From Prevotella sp. (GTDB lineage: Bacteria > Bacteroidota > Bacteroidia > Bacteroidales > Bacteroidaceae), in contig JAFYYV010000006.1 of NCBI GenBank assembly GCA_017557405.1, positions 1-64,000 on the forward strand: a DNA stretch of 64,000 nucleotides. The letters are read 5' to 3'. A model generated the notes under the pieces. It saw only the letters and a program-made list of their open reading frames with translations. It had not been told where the DNA came from and ran no database searches. Shown piece by piece: positions 1 to 9,402 of the stretch. Position 1 is the first letter of the stretch, and every line of letters starts with the position of its first letter. The translations under genes and the position numbers were made by a program.

Positions 1-3000
1 ATGTCAGGAACGAAGAGATGGAATCCTTTGTCGGTAATGGTTTCTTCTTCTCCATCCCAGAATGGGTTGAATTCGCCTGTGTCATTAGCGTTGTCGGGAT
101 TGTAAATGACATAACCAGTATTTTCAGGAATCACATAGCTACTTGTCGATGTGCTCACATCTGTCAGCGTAAGGGTGTGCTCCTTATAGTCAGGATCGCT
201 CACCAGATAAGACTTCATCTTCTTGCCAGTGAAGTAAGGAAGCAGCGCTGCATCGATCGCATGGTCTCGACTCTCGGAGGCATAGCCCTTAATGTTTACC
301 GACTTCGGGTCAGTAGATACAGCCAGTTTCTTCAGCTGATATCCTGCCAATGAGAGGGTGAGGTGCCGCTTGGCCCCTTCGTTCTTGATGGCTAGAATAT
401 ACTCATCGGTAGTTCCTTCAACCAATTCCGGTCCGTAGACTTTGTAATTCGTGTTTCCACCCTTAAACATGAATTCATGTCCATAGGCATCCCGGTCCGT
501 TTGCATGCGCACATAAACTGCTGCACCAGCTGGTACGTTTGGAACTACTACCTTCTGAATAGTTGTACTAAGTCCGTTAAATGCTAAACCGTCGTTAGTA
601 ACTCCCCATGTATAGTTGTTCCTATTGTTATTAAGTGTGTAGAACCACAGACCTTGTGTTTCGGGAACTACTGCTCCGTTTGCCCAAACCTGGTTGCCGT
701 CTATGTCCTTGGCCGTTTCAAAGATATTATCTTTTGCCTTCAGGTTGGAGTTTGTCTGCCCAGACTGACTGTTCAGGCGCAGGTAATAGGTTCCATCCTG
801 AGAATCCACTTCCCAGAGAGAGAGGTCTGTAGAAGTCTTCTCATAAGAATTATCCCAAAGCGTAGGATTGTCATTGACATACCAGTCGGGCTTGGTTGTC
901 ATTAATGACCCAATGCCATCTTCATAGACGAAGCTTTGGACATTGTTTCCATAGCCAGTCATATCCATGAAGTCCCATGTGTAAGGATAAGGCATTGTTT
1001 CTTGGTAAGCAACCGTTACATTATGTTCGCCATAGTCGGCCACGTACTTCATGTTCTTCTCCATGTCTTTGCCGCGCATGCGGAAAGTACCGATTTGACC
1101 ATAGTCATGTGTGTAGGTGAAAGTGTTGTATGTGGCTTTTGTGGGATCGGTTTCAGTACTGGTGGTGAACCCATTGTTGTTAATGTTTGCTCCGCTCTTA
1201 GCGAAGTAAGCATTATAATTTACAATACCGTTATTTACGCCATTGGTTCCGTCTGCCAGTTTCTGATCCTTGCCGAAGTAGTTTAGCGTCCAATTGTATG
1301 TGGGGCCTATTTCCTTCCCTGTATTATCGTTGGGGTCAGCAGCCCTGCTCCACAGCAGGAACTTGTCATTGTCAGTTTCACCAACCACCTCATTGGTGTT
1401 GATGCGGTCGCCACGATAAATCTGGATCTTGTAGAGCTTACAGATGGAGTTAGAACCCTCCAACGTGAATTCCATATCGCCATCATTCTGGGCGAAGAAG
1501 TGGTAGCAGCCACGATAGTTGTTATCACCTTCTTTTCCCTTCCATTGAGAACCGCCAGCTAAGTAAACGTCATCCTCTGAAATCAGTTTATACTCAGCAT
1601 CACGAGCATTGGTGATGTGGAACTTCATATCTTCAATATCATATTCATCAGGATCAGTTCCACTACCCATGTAGATAATCACGCGGTCGTCTTTATTCAG
1701 ATGTGGGATAAGGAAGCTGCCACCAGAGAGAATACCTACATAGCGGTCGGGATCTTTCTGGGAAGAATGGATGTCACCATTACCAAACTCATTGAAGATA
1801 CAGCTCGTATTTGAATGTGCCTTAATGACGATACCCTCGGTATCCCAGATCATATCGGCATTATCACCTTCCATGTCATATTTGTTCAGGAAACGCGGGT
1901 CGTAATTCACGAGGTTCTTTTGCAAGCGGTAGTTGAACATCCAGTCGGAACGATTGACACCATTGTCTACATAATCCATTTCTCCGTAGAGGAAAGAATT
2001 TTGGTTTATACCAGAATCCTCACCATCGTCAAAGAAATTATTGAAATAGGTGCCGAAGGATACGTCTTCTGCGTAGTTTTGAGAGGTGATATTCTCAAAC
2101 ACATCATTAATGTTATCATTATTAATGTCCTTGGTACGAGTTGGCACCTCCGTAGTGGGATCCCATTCCAAACCATTTAGTGAGCTAGATGAGAAATCCC
2201 ATGTATGACCTCTTAACTCCTCAGCATAACTGGATGTTGAATGATAGTTAGCATCGTATGCCACGGTGAAGGCATATACTGGATCAACTTTATAGTAGTT
2301 TATGCTTCCGCCAACATTTGTGCCAAACTTGATCAGGACAACGCCACCAGGGTTTTCGCCATCCTTGAACTGAATATTCCTGATACCCAGCTTATGGATT
2401 GTTTTTCCATTCTCTGTTGTTTCATAAAGATACGGATCACATTGTGTAATATTACCAGACATCTTCTTTACGGTTAGTTCAGTGTCGTGGTAACCTACTA
2501 CAACGGCCAGATCATTGTCTTCTGTGGTTCCACTGGGTACCCACTTGGCCAACGGATAGATTTGTTTGGAAGGAGTAAAGGCTACATCGAAGAGCTCAGC
2601 AACACCACAAGCATGGGGTGTAATTTTATTATCATTTATATCACGAATAAACATAAAATCAAAATTGTTGAGATTGGTGTTATCTCCGTTTGCTCCTGAA
2701 GTCCAACCGCCAAACAGGTAATAAATCTTGCCTGCTTCAACTTCGAGTACGAACTCTCCTTCACCTCCATTCATGAGCTCTGAACTACCACCAGTCCAAG
2801 TAATATCTGTGGAAGCGACATCAGAGAAGGTGTTTCCATTATCAGCGGATACTTTAACATAGTATGGACAAGCCCTATTAACTGTTTGCTCATTGCCACG
2901 GCCAAATTCTTCTCTCCATGCCGAGTGATTTCTCCCGTTTTGATCTCTACCACCCTCATCAAAATAAATGGCATTACCTTTAATGTCATAGCGATAGTAG

Positions 3001-4604
3001 TACATACTATATGGTGTGAACTTCACCTTCATCGTGCCGCTCTCCAAAGGCATGAACTTATAGAACGTACCTGTGGTGGGAATGTTGTTTATGTTATTAT
3101 CACCTAAGTTAAAATTGATCTGAATGCCGTCTTGAACAGAACCTGTAACACCAGGCAATTTGAAACCATCCACAGCGTTGACGAATGACACGGGACCTTC
3201 CTTTGAAGCCACCACGATGGCATGCTGGCTCTTATCTTCGTTACCAATACGCACCTCCAAGCCACCAGGAACAATGTGCTCCTTGGCCTGCAACTCACCT
3301 GTAATGTCGAAATGGGAAGTGTATTGATAGTTACGCTCACTATAATCGTCAATCATCGTCGCTTGGTGATCACTCCAGATATAAACCTTAACAATACGCG
3401 TGTAGGTAGGATTTTTACTAAGACGGAAATCCATGTGTCCATCTTCCGTAATCACGTATACAGCACTTGAATAAAGCGTAGCCTCTGCCTGAGTAATTTG
3501 CTCGTCTCGACGAATTGTACCCTCTTCTCGAGTGGCGATATATTCTACCTGATTTGTGTTATTCTGGAGAATAAAATGATCTCCATCATCAGGATTAAAA
3601 TCGCCATCGTTCCATCTGTCGTAGAATGCAGAACAACCATTATAGGTACCATCTTCCTGACTGGCGAAAATAGGTGCCTCTCCCAAGTAGAAAATCTGCA
3701 CTCTGTCACCCTTCTTCAAGTTGGAGATGCTGAAGTAAGCATCATTGACACTATTTGGAACAACCAAACCTCTGGTAAAACGCCATCTGCCAGATTGACT
3801 TATGGCAATTCTGTTATTCAGTGTCAGACCATTGTCATTAAATGTAAAGTACTGAGCATTGTTACCATTTAAATTGAAATCTGCGTCTTTAACGGTATAG
3901 TCTGTATGTTGGGTGTTGTCAGTTGGTCCAGCGGTAATATTACCATCGTTATCTCGGTCCAAAATCTCATCACGTACTTCAAAGAAGTCATAGACTTCAT
4001 AGCCGGGATCGTAGTTGAAGAAGGGGTCTCTCGGCTCAATTACTTCATAATCTGGATCTACATATAATTCAATTGTATGGATACCTGCATACTGGGCAAT
4101 ACATTGTATCTGCACAGAACCATCACTTGTAACAGTAAACTCTACATAGGGAACATCTGTAGTTGTGGTAAAACGATGTTGATTGCCTAAACTCGTATTA
4201 TTAGACCAAATAGCGCATTGTTTTGTAGGATTGGTTGTGAGTCTAATTTTGTCACCTTGTTTCAGATTATCGATGTATATAGATTTCCATCCATCTCTAT
4301 TATGCATTTGGAAATACGTACCACCGATTTCGCTGCTAGTGCCGATACGCCAATATTCTGTATCGTCCACATGTAACGATACTCGACGTGTGTCGTTAGC
4401 AAAATTAACATCAATGTATGGAGTATTACTTTGTACACTTGAAAGAGAGTTGTTATCATCCCATACAATTCCTTGATTCTGTCCATCATAATTTTCAGTT
4501 AATCCGTGGAAATCAATACTTCCGACATACTGATAATTCTCCTGTGCTAGGACTCTACCCCCCAGTACACATACTAATGCTAATAAAAGATAATACTTTT
4601 TCAT
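1..4604 (-). CDS. Very large exported protein of unknown function, 3' end beyond window
   Basis: An open frame runs on the minus strand from an ATG at 4604 to the left edge, giving at least 1,534 residues without a stop at any point I checked. Residues 1-20 form a clear signal peptide (MKK, hydrophobic core, VLAQ). The rest is rich in Asn, Asp, Thr and aromatic residues and reads like a chain of beta-sandwich domains. Related segments recur, with phrases such as YLGEAPIF, IYMGSGTDPDEYD and YTWDF(M/S), and this suggests divergent internal repeats. No catalytic motif is recognised. A Bacteroidetes -7 box lies about 115 bases upstream. It is probably an outer-surface or secreted protein; the C-terminal sorting signal, if any, is outside the window. 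I do not recognise the family. Confidence 0.85.
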   Translation of the reverse strand, partial: MKKYYLLLALVCVLGGRVLAQENYQYVGSIDFHGLTENYDGQNQGIVWDDNNSLSSVQSNTPYIDVNFANDTRRVSLHVDDTEYWRIGTSSEIGGTYFQMHNRDGWKSIYIDNLKQGDKIRLTTNPTKQCAIWSNNTSLGNQHRFTTTTDVPYVEFTVTSDGSVQIQCIAQYAGIHTIELYVDPDYEVIEPRDPFFNYDPGYEVYDFFEVRDEILDRDNDGNITAGPTDNTQHTDYTVKDADFNLNGNNAQYFTFNDNGLTLNNRIAISQSGRWRFTRGLVVPNSVNDAYFSISNLKKGDRVQIFYLGEAPIFASQEDGTYNGCSAFYDRWNDGDFNPDDGDHFILQNNTNQVEYIATREEGTIRRDEQITQAEATLYSSAVYVITEDGHMDFRLSKNPTYTRIVKVYIWSDHQATMIDDYSERNYQYTSHFDITGELQAKEHIVPGGLEVRIGNEDKSQHAIVVASKEGPVSFVNAVDGFKLPGVTGSVQDGIQINFNLGDNNINNIPTTGTFYKFMPLESGTMKVKFTPYSMYYYRYDIKGNAIYFDEGGRDQNGRNHSAWREEFGRGNEQTVNRACPYYVKVSADNGNTFSDVASTDITWTGGSSELMNGGEGEFVLEVEAGKIYYLFGGWTSGANGDNTNLNNFDFMFIRDINDNKITPHACGVAELFDVAFTPSKQIYPLAKWVPSGTTEDNDLAVVVGYHDTELTVKKMSGNITQCDPYLYETTENGKTIHKLGIRNIQFKDGENPGGVVLIKFGTNVGGSINYYKVDPVYAFTVAYDANYHSTSSYAEELRGHTWDFSSSSLNGLEWDPTTEVPTRTKDINNDNINDVFENITSQNYAEDVSFGTYFNNFFDDGEDSGINQNSFLYGEMDYVDNGVNRSDWMFNYRLQKNLVNYDPRFLNKYDMEGDNADMIWDTEGIVIKAHSNTSCIFNEFGNGDIHSSQKDPDRYVGILSGGSFLIPHLNKDDRVIIYMGSGTDPDEYDIEDMKFHITNARDAEYKLISEDDVYLAGGSQWKGKEGDNNYRGCYHFFAQNDGDMEFTLEGSNSICKLYKIQIYRGDRINTNEVVGETDNDKFLLWSRAADPNDNTGKEIGPTYNWTLNYFGKDQKLADGTNGVNNGIVNYNAYFAKSGANINNNGFTTSTETDPTKATYNTFTYTHDYGQIGTFRMRGKDMEKNMKYVADYGEHNVTVAYQETMPYPYTWDFMDMTGYGNNVQSFVYEDGIGSLMTTKPDWYVNDNPTLWDNSYEKTSTDLSLWEVDSQDGTYYLRLNSQSGQTNSNLKAKDNIFETAKDIDGNQVWANGAVVPETQGLWFYTLNNNRNNYTWGVTNDGLAFNGLSTTIQKVVVPNVPAGAAVYVRMQTDRDAYGHEFMFKGGNTNYKVYGPELVEGTTDEYILAIKNEGAKRHLTLSLAGYQLKKLAVSTDPKSVNIKGYASESRDHAIDAALLPYFTGKKMKSYLVSDPDYKEHTLTLTDVSTSTSSYVIPENTGYVIYNPDNANDTGEFNPFWDGEEETITDKGFHLFVPD

Positions 4605-4720
4605 TATTGTTTAGTTTTTGTTTGATATGATTGAGTTATAAATTATAATAATAATGTAAATGGATTATTAAATGTGTAATATAAAACACGCAAATCCCTG
4701 CTAATTGAAACATTCGGCTG

Positions 4721-4728
4721 CAAAATTA
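4721..4728 (-). promoter_or_regulatory. -7 promoter box for the large exported protein
   Basis: The minus strand reads TAATTTTG, a match to the Bacteroidetes TAnnTTTG box, about 115 bases before the ATG at 4604. No TTTG is found at the expected 19-20 base spacing, so only the -7 element is called. The 4605-5109 gap otherwise holds AT-rich sequence and the terminator at 5002-5029. Confidence 0.5.
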
Positions 4729-5001
4729 CATTATTATTATAATAGTGTGTTGTCGACAAGTAACATGAATTTTGTGAGAAGAATTCTTAACATTTTAAAG
4801 TTACAACAGGAAAATTATTTGGGAATTATAACGTTTTTTAACCAAATCTATCCGAAATGTCTTTTTTATATGGCTCAAAAAAATTCAACAAAGGCGTTTT
4901 TAACATGGATAATAGCAGAATTGTGTAAATAAATCTTAAATACCTTATGGGTGTTTGTTGGAGGCAATGGATCTTCGTGTATAAAAAACGCCAAACAAAG
5001 A

Positions 5002-5029
5002 GGGAGCAAAAGCGGATGCCTTTGCTCCC
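5002..5029 (-). terminator. Rho-independent-type terminator after the OPT transporter
   Basis: GGGAGCAAA and TTTGCTCCC form a 9-bp stem with a 10-base loop. Read on the minus strand it is followed by a T-rich tract. It lies about 80 bases past the stop of the transporter gene. Confidence 0.65.
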
Positions 5030-5109
5030 ATGAATTATAAAAACTGTATCGAACTACGTCGAATTACGTCAGTAAAAGGGATAGAAACTTCTAACTACCT
5101 CTATTCCAG

Positions 5110-7107
5110 CTAATTCTTCTTCTCCTTCTTCCTTGTTGCCATGATGAAATAGGCGATGAGGAGCATGTAGGCGGCGAGGGAGAGGAGTTCGCTAGACGGA
5201 CTGCTGAGCCATGCCTCGTTGATGGGATTGAAGCCAGCGAAGCGCAGCAATGCCGACACGACGCCCATGAGAGCTCCACCTGCAATGAATCCACTGGCAA
5301 TGAGCGTACCCAGTTCACCGCGCTCTTTGTTCACATTCTCGTCGTTGGAGCGGCTGGTGACCCACCAGTTGATGGCGCCTCCCACGAGGAGAGGGATATT
5401 CAGTTCAAGTGGGATGAACATACCGAGTGCGAAGGCGAGGGCGGGTATCTTGCAGAGTGTCAGGATGATGGCGATGGCGGCTCCGATGGCATAGAGCGTC
5501 CAAGGTGCACCCACGCCGTTCATGAGCGGGTCGATGACAGCCGCCATGGCGTTGGCTTGTGGTGCTGCCAATTGTCCCGACGCAAATCCGTAGGTCTCGT
5601 TGAGCAGCAACATCACACCGCCCACGGTGGCAGCCGATACGAGGACGCCGAGGAACTTCCATTGCTCTTGCTTGCGCGGCGTGGTGCCGAGCCAATAACC
5701 AATCTTGAGGTCGGTGATGAACGAGCCAGCCACAGAAAGGGCGGTGCAGACCACGCCTCCCATGATGAGCGCGGCGAGCATGCCGCTGGTACCGCTGAGT
5801 CCGATGGCCACCATGACCACCGAGGCAAGGATGAGCGTCATGAGCGTCATGCCACTCACTGGGTTAGAGCCCACGATGGCGATGGCGTTGGCTGCGACGG
5901 TGGTGAAAAGGAAGGCGATGAGCGACACGAGCACGATGCCGACGAGGGCGAAGAGCATGTTGCCGTCCATCACGCCGAACCAGAAGAAGATGAACGTGAT
6001 AACGATGGTGAGGATGGAGGCGATGCCGATGAATCGGAACGAAAGGTCGCGCTGGGTGCGCTTGGCCATTGCCGAGTCAGCCTTTCCGCCCTTCATCTCC
6101 TTGGCAGCCAGTCCGACGGCGCTCTTGATGATGCCCCACGACTTGATGATGCCGATGATGCCAGCCATGGCGATGCCTCCGATACCGATGCTCTTGCCGT
6201 AGGCCTTGAAGATCTGCTCAGGCGACATGTCGCCCACGGCGGTCGTGATGGAGGGGTCCCACTGGTTGAGCACGGCGTCGCCCCAGATGAGAGCGATGCC
6301 GGGCACGATGAGCCACCACACGGCGAGCGAGCCGAGGCAGATGATGAGCGCATAGCGGAAGCCGATGATATAGCCCAGTCCGAGCACAGCCGCACCCGTG
6401 TTCACCTTGAACACCAGTTTTGCATGGTCGGCCAACTGTTGTCCCCATGCGACGACACGAGTGGTGAAGTTCTCGTTCCACCATCCGAACGTGGCGACGA
6501 TGAAGTCGTAGAGGCCGCCCACGATGCCCGCGATGAGCAGCGGCCGTGCCTGGTCGCCACCCTTCTCGCCCGATACCAGCACCTGCGTGGTGGCCGTGGC
6601 TTCGGGGAAGGGATATTTGCCGTGCATGTCCTGCACGAAGTATTTACGGAAGGGGATGAGGAACAAGATGCCGATGATGCCTCCGAGGAGCGACGAGATG
6701 AAGATGTTGATGAACGATGCTGTCATCTCGGGATATTTTGCCTGGAGGATGTAGATGGCAGGAAGGGTGAAAATGGCACCTGCCACGACCGATCCCGAGC
6801 AAGCTCCAATGGACTGTATGATGACGTTCTCGCCCAGCGCCTTCGACCGTTTGGCGGCTGTAGAGACACCCACGGCGATGATGGCGATGGGGATGGCGGC
6901 CTCGAACACCTGTCCCACCTTCAAGCCGAGGTAGGCGGCAGCTGCCGAGAAGAGCATCGCCATGATGACACCCCACGTGACAGACCATGCGTTGACCTCA
7001 GGATACGACTTGTCGGGCGACATCAGCGGCTCGTAGCTCTCGCCCTCTTTCAATTCTCTAAACGCGTTGTCGGGCAGTCCCACTGCCGCTTTCTCTTTTT
7101 CTTCCAT
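5110..7107 (-). CDS. OPT-family oligopeptide transporter
   Basis: 665 residues, strongly hydrophobic, with about 14-16 predicted membrane spans. The N-terminal region has the family pattern: a short acidic cytoplasmic lead, then WSVTWGVIMAMLFSAAAAYLG and KVGQVFEAAIPIAIIA. An NPVSGMT motif lies mid-protein. The length is normal for bacterial OPT proteins, which import oligopeptides (some members carry metal-chelate siderophores) by proton symport in the inner membrane. The start at 7107 is supported by a well-formed promoter 30 bases upstream. The neighbouring divergent gene is a secreted protease, so a peptide-uptake role fits. The substrate cannot be read from sequence. Confidence 0.92.
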   Translation of the reverse strand: MEEKEKAAVGLPDNAFRELKEGESYEPLMSPDKSYPEVNAWSVTWGVIMAMLFSAAAAYLGLKVGQVFEAAIPIAIIAVGVSTAAKRSKALGENVIIQSIGACSGSVVAGAIFTLPAIYILQAKYPEMTASFINIFISSLLGGIIGILFLIPFRKYFVQDMHGKYPFPEATATTQVLVSGEKGGDQARPLLIAGIVGGLYDFIVATFGWWNENFTTRVVAWGQQLADHAKLVFKVNTGAAVLGLGYIIGFRYALIICLGSLAVWWLIVPGIALIWGDAVLNQWDPSITTAVGDMSPEQIFKAYGKSIGIGGIAMAGIIGIIKSWGIIKSAVGLAAKEMKGGKADSAMAKRTQRDLSFRFIGIASILTIVITFIFFWFGVMDGNMLFALVGIVLVSLIAFLFTTVAANAIAIVGSNPVSGMTLMTLILASVVMVAIGLSGTSGMLAALIMGGVVCTALSVAGSFITDLKIGYWLGTTPRKQEQWKFLGVLVSAATVGGVMLLLNETYGFASGQLAAPQANAMAAVIDPLMNGVGAPWTLYAIGAAIAIILTLCKIPALAFALGMFIPLELNIPLLVGGAINWWVTSRSNDENVNKERGELGTLIASGFIAGGALMGVVSALLRFAGFNPINEAWLSSPSSELLSLAAYMLLIAYFIMATRKKEKKN

Positions 7108-7136
7108 TTGCGATGGTTTTTATTTTAAATTTCGTA

Positions 7137-7167
7137 CAAAGATACGTGCAATTCCTCGGATAACAAA
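7137..7167 (-). promoter_or_regulatory. Promoter of the OPT transporter
   Basis: On the minus strand TTTG (7167-7164), a 19-base spacer, then TATCTTTG (7144-7137) match the Bacteroidetes -33/-7 consensus exactly. The ATG follows 29 bases after the -7 box. Confidence 0.8.
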
Positions 7168-7183
7168 ATTTATGATGGATAAT

Positions 7184-7214
7184 TTTGACTTTCAGTTAAA
7201 AAAATGTAATTTTG
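7184..7214 (+). promoter_or_regulatory. Promoter of the M6 metalloprotease
   Basis: TTTG (7184-7187), a 19-base spacer, then TAATTTTG (7207-7214), an exact consensus match. The -7 box ends only 8 bases before the ATG at 7223, so the transcript should have almost no leader. It lies back to back with the transporter promoter, the two -33 boxes being 16 bases apart. Confidence 0.8.
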
Positions 7215-7222
7215 CGCCCATA

Positions 7223-8878
7223 ATGAAGAATCAACGATTTTTGACGCTATTCGTGTTGGCCCTCGGCTGTTGGCTGATGGCCTCTGCCGTTCCCGCCCGT
7301 CGTGGCCAGTGGAAGACGTTGCGCCTGATAGACGGGACGGAGGTGCGTGCACAACTTGTGGGCGACGAGATCCTGCACTATTGGCAGGATGCCAACGGTT
7401 GCCAGTATGTCTGCACGGGCGACGATGAAATATATGTACGCGCGACGCGCGATATGGAGGCGAAACGGAGTGCCAGTGTGGCACGTCGCAAGCAAGCTCG
7501 CAAGCGCCCCATGGATTCCCCCCATCGCTATACGGGAAAGAAAAAAGGCCTTGTCATCCTTGCCCAATACCCGAACAAGAAGTTCGCCCAGGGGAGCGAC
7601 AGTCTCATATTCACCCGACTGCTCAACGAGCGCGGTTTCGCTGAATTTCCTTTCAAGGGCAGCGTGCAGGATTATTTCTTCGACCAGAGCGGCGGTAAGT
7701 TCGAGCTCGACTTCGACGTCTTCGGTCCTGTCACCCTTCCGCAGGCCTACGGCTATTACGGAAAGGATATAGGCGAGGAGGGCGACGACGTGCGTCCGGG
7801 CGAGATGATCATCGATGCTTGCAATCTGGTGGACCACATGGTGAACTTCGCCGACTACGACTGGGATGGCGACGGATGGGTCGATCAGGTGTTTGTGGTC
7901 TATGCAGGCATGGGACAGGCCGACGGAGGCCTATCAGCTACCATCTGGCCCCACGAGTGGGACTTGTGGGATGCCGTAGGCCATACCCTGAACCTCGATG
8001 GCGTCATCATCAACACCTACGCTTGTGGAAACGAGCTCGATGGCCAGGAGAAACTGGGAGGAATCGGTACCTTCTGTCATGAGTTCTCCCATTGCTTGGG
8101 ACTTCCCGACATGTACGACACACGCCCCAATGGCAGCAACTTTGGCATGGGACCTTGGGACCTGATGGACCAAGGCTCGTATGGCGGCGACGGCTACCGT
8201 CCTGCGGGCTACACCAGCTATGAAAAAATGGTCTGCGGTTGGCAGGAGCCCATCGTGTTGTCCGAGTCCACCGAGGTGACGGGCATGAAAGCCCTGAGCG
8301 AGGGTGGCGACACGTATATCATCTACAACGACAATCACAAAGACGAATATTATCTTTTGGAGAACCGTCAGCTCACGGGGTGGGATAAAGACCTATATGG
8401 CGCGGGCCTGCTCATCCTCCATGTGGACTACGATGAGGAAGCCTGGGAGGAGAACACGGTGAACAACGTCGCTTCCCACCAGCGTTGCACGATTTTCCAT
8501 GCCGACAACTCTGATGCATGGACCTATCGTGGACTCAAAGGCGACCCTTATCCTTATCAGCGAAACGGCATTCGCAACGACAGCTTGACGAACCTCTCGA
8601 CGCCCAAAGCCTCCGTGTTCAACAAGAATACCGACGGCAGCCGTCTGATGAACAAGGCTGTGCTGAACATCCAGCAGAACACCGATGGCACCATCTCGTT
8701 CAAGTTCCGTGGAACGAAAGACGATCCTTCTGGCATTCACACTCCGACCATAGACGTCCTGACCAACCCCGATGGAAAGCTCTATGGCCTCGATGGCACC
8801 CTCCTTCGAACCGTTGAAACCGATCTCCCCAAGGGCACCCTCTACATCGAGAACGGAAAGAAACACATCAAAAAATAG
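7223..8878 (+). CDS. Secreted M6-family zinc metalloprotease
   Basis: 551 residues. The frame is open further upstream, but the start at 7223 gives a clean signal peptide (MKNQRFLTLF..., cleavage near residue 23), and earlier ATGs lie inside the promoter. The zinc site HEFSHCLGLPD (His286, Glu287, His290) matches HExxHxxGxxD, and WDLMDQ around Met315 is a plausible Met-turn. A GLVILAQYPNKKF strand near residue 110 and the IIDACNLVD helix are typical of M6 (immune inhibitor A-like) proteases. The C-terminus (DGTLLRTVETDLPKGTLYIENGKKHIKK, quoted in two parts: DGTLLRTVETDLPKG, then TLYIENGKKHIKK) resembles the short Prevotella sorting tail, so export by T9SS or retention at the surface is likely. 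Probable role: extracellular protein degradation. Confidence 0.9.
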   Translation: MKNQRFLTLFVLALGCWLMASAVPARRGQWKTLRLIDGTEVRAQLVGDEILHYWQDANGCQYVCTGDDEIYVRATRDMEAKRSASVARRKQARKRPMDSPHRYTGKKKGLVILAQYPNKKFAQGSDSLIFTRLLNERGFAEFPFKGSVQDYFFDQSGGKFELDFDVFGPVTLPQAYGYYGKDIGEEGDDVRPGEMIIDACNLVDHMVNFADYDWDGDGWVDQVFVVYAGMGQADGGLSATIWPHEWDLWDAVGHTLNLDGVIINTYACGNELDGQEKLGGIGTFCHEFSHCLGLPDMYDTRPNGSNFGMGPWDLMDQGSYGGDGYRPAGYTSYEKMVCGWQEPIVLSESTEVTGMKALSEGGDTYIIYNDNHKDEYYLLENRQLTGWDKDLYGAGLLILHVDYDEEAWEENTVNNVASHQRCTIFHADNSDAWTYRGLKGDPYPYQRNGIRNDSLTNLSTPKASVFNKNTDGSRLMNKAVLNIQQNTDGTISFKFRGTKDDPSGIHTPTIDVLTNPDGKLYGLDGTLLRTVETDLPKGTLYIENGKKHIKK

Positions 8879-8933
8879 TCAGGAGCCTCGTAGAAGAAGG
8901 TCGTTATTAGGTAGTAGGTAGTCACGACCGAGT

Positions 8934-9091
8934 GTTTCAGCGTTTCAGCGTTTCAACCGTTTCAGGGACCAACAAGGTATCACCATTCCTTTATTTATAT
9001 TTATAACTATTTGATAATTAATAAGTTATATAAAAGGATAGGAGTTCTGAAACCTTATACCCCCTCCACTGAAACGCTGAAACGCTGAAAC
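8934..9091. repeat. GTTTCAGC-type inverted repeat flanking an AT-rich core
   Basis: A perfect 22-bp inverted repeat has arms at 8934-8955 and 9070-9091, each arm being tandem GTTTCAGC units. It encloses 114 bases of AT-rich DNA with a smaller nested inverted repeat (TATAACT/AGTTATA). There is no open frame and no TAnnTTTG box inside. It could be a remnant or end of a mobile element, or an invertible segment. Confidence 0.7.
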
Positions 9092-9145
9092 GCAAGACTA
9101 TAATAATTACATCTAAAAAGCTGATTGTCAATGAGTTAGTGTTCT

Positions 9146-9268
9146 GCAAAAGGTCTATACCCGTGATTCGGAATTTGCAAAAAGGACATAATCCTGCTGT
9201 TTTTTCCTCTCAAAAGCCACAAAAAAACTGCTAAAATTATTCGTTTCGATGTTTATCCGACCTTTTGC
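9146..9268. repeat. 10-bp inverted repeat pair GCAAAAGGTC / GACCTTTTGC
   Basis: GCAAAAGGTC at 9146-9155 and its exact complement at 9259-9268 bound 103 bases of non-coding DNA. They lie in the same gene-free kilobase (8879-9947) as the other repeats. The function is unknown. Confidence 0.5.
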
Positions 9269-9402
9269 GCACATTTAGGCGATTCAAAAATTCAACATCT
9301 TGCTCGCATTCGGAGGTTCTTTGTGGTCAAACGGCCAGTCTTATTACAGATAATGGTGGTAACAATACCACTCAGAAACCCTCTTTCTTCTAATGTAAAG
9401 AA

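Noticed and set aside
5557-7128. Long plus-strand open frame (523 codons) opposite the OPT gene
   Set aside because: The translation is rich in Asp, Glu and His without domain structure. It is the antisense shadow of the well-supported transporter.
8934-9091. Phase-variable promoter inversion
   Set aside because: The inverted repeat is perfect, but no TAnnTTTG or -33 box lies inside. It is kept only as a repeat of unknown role.
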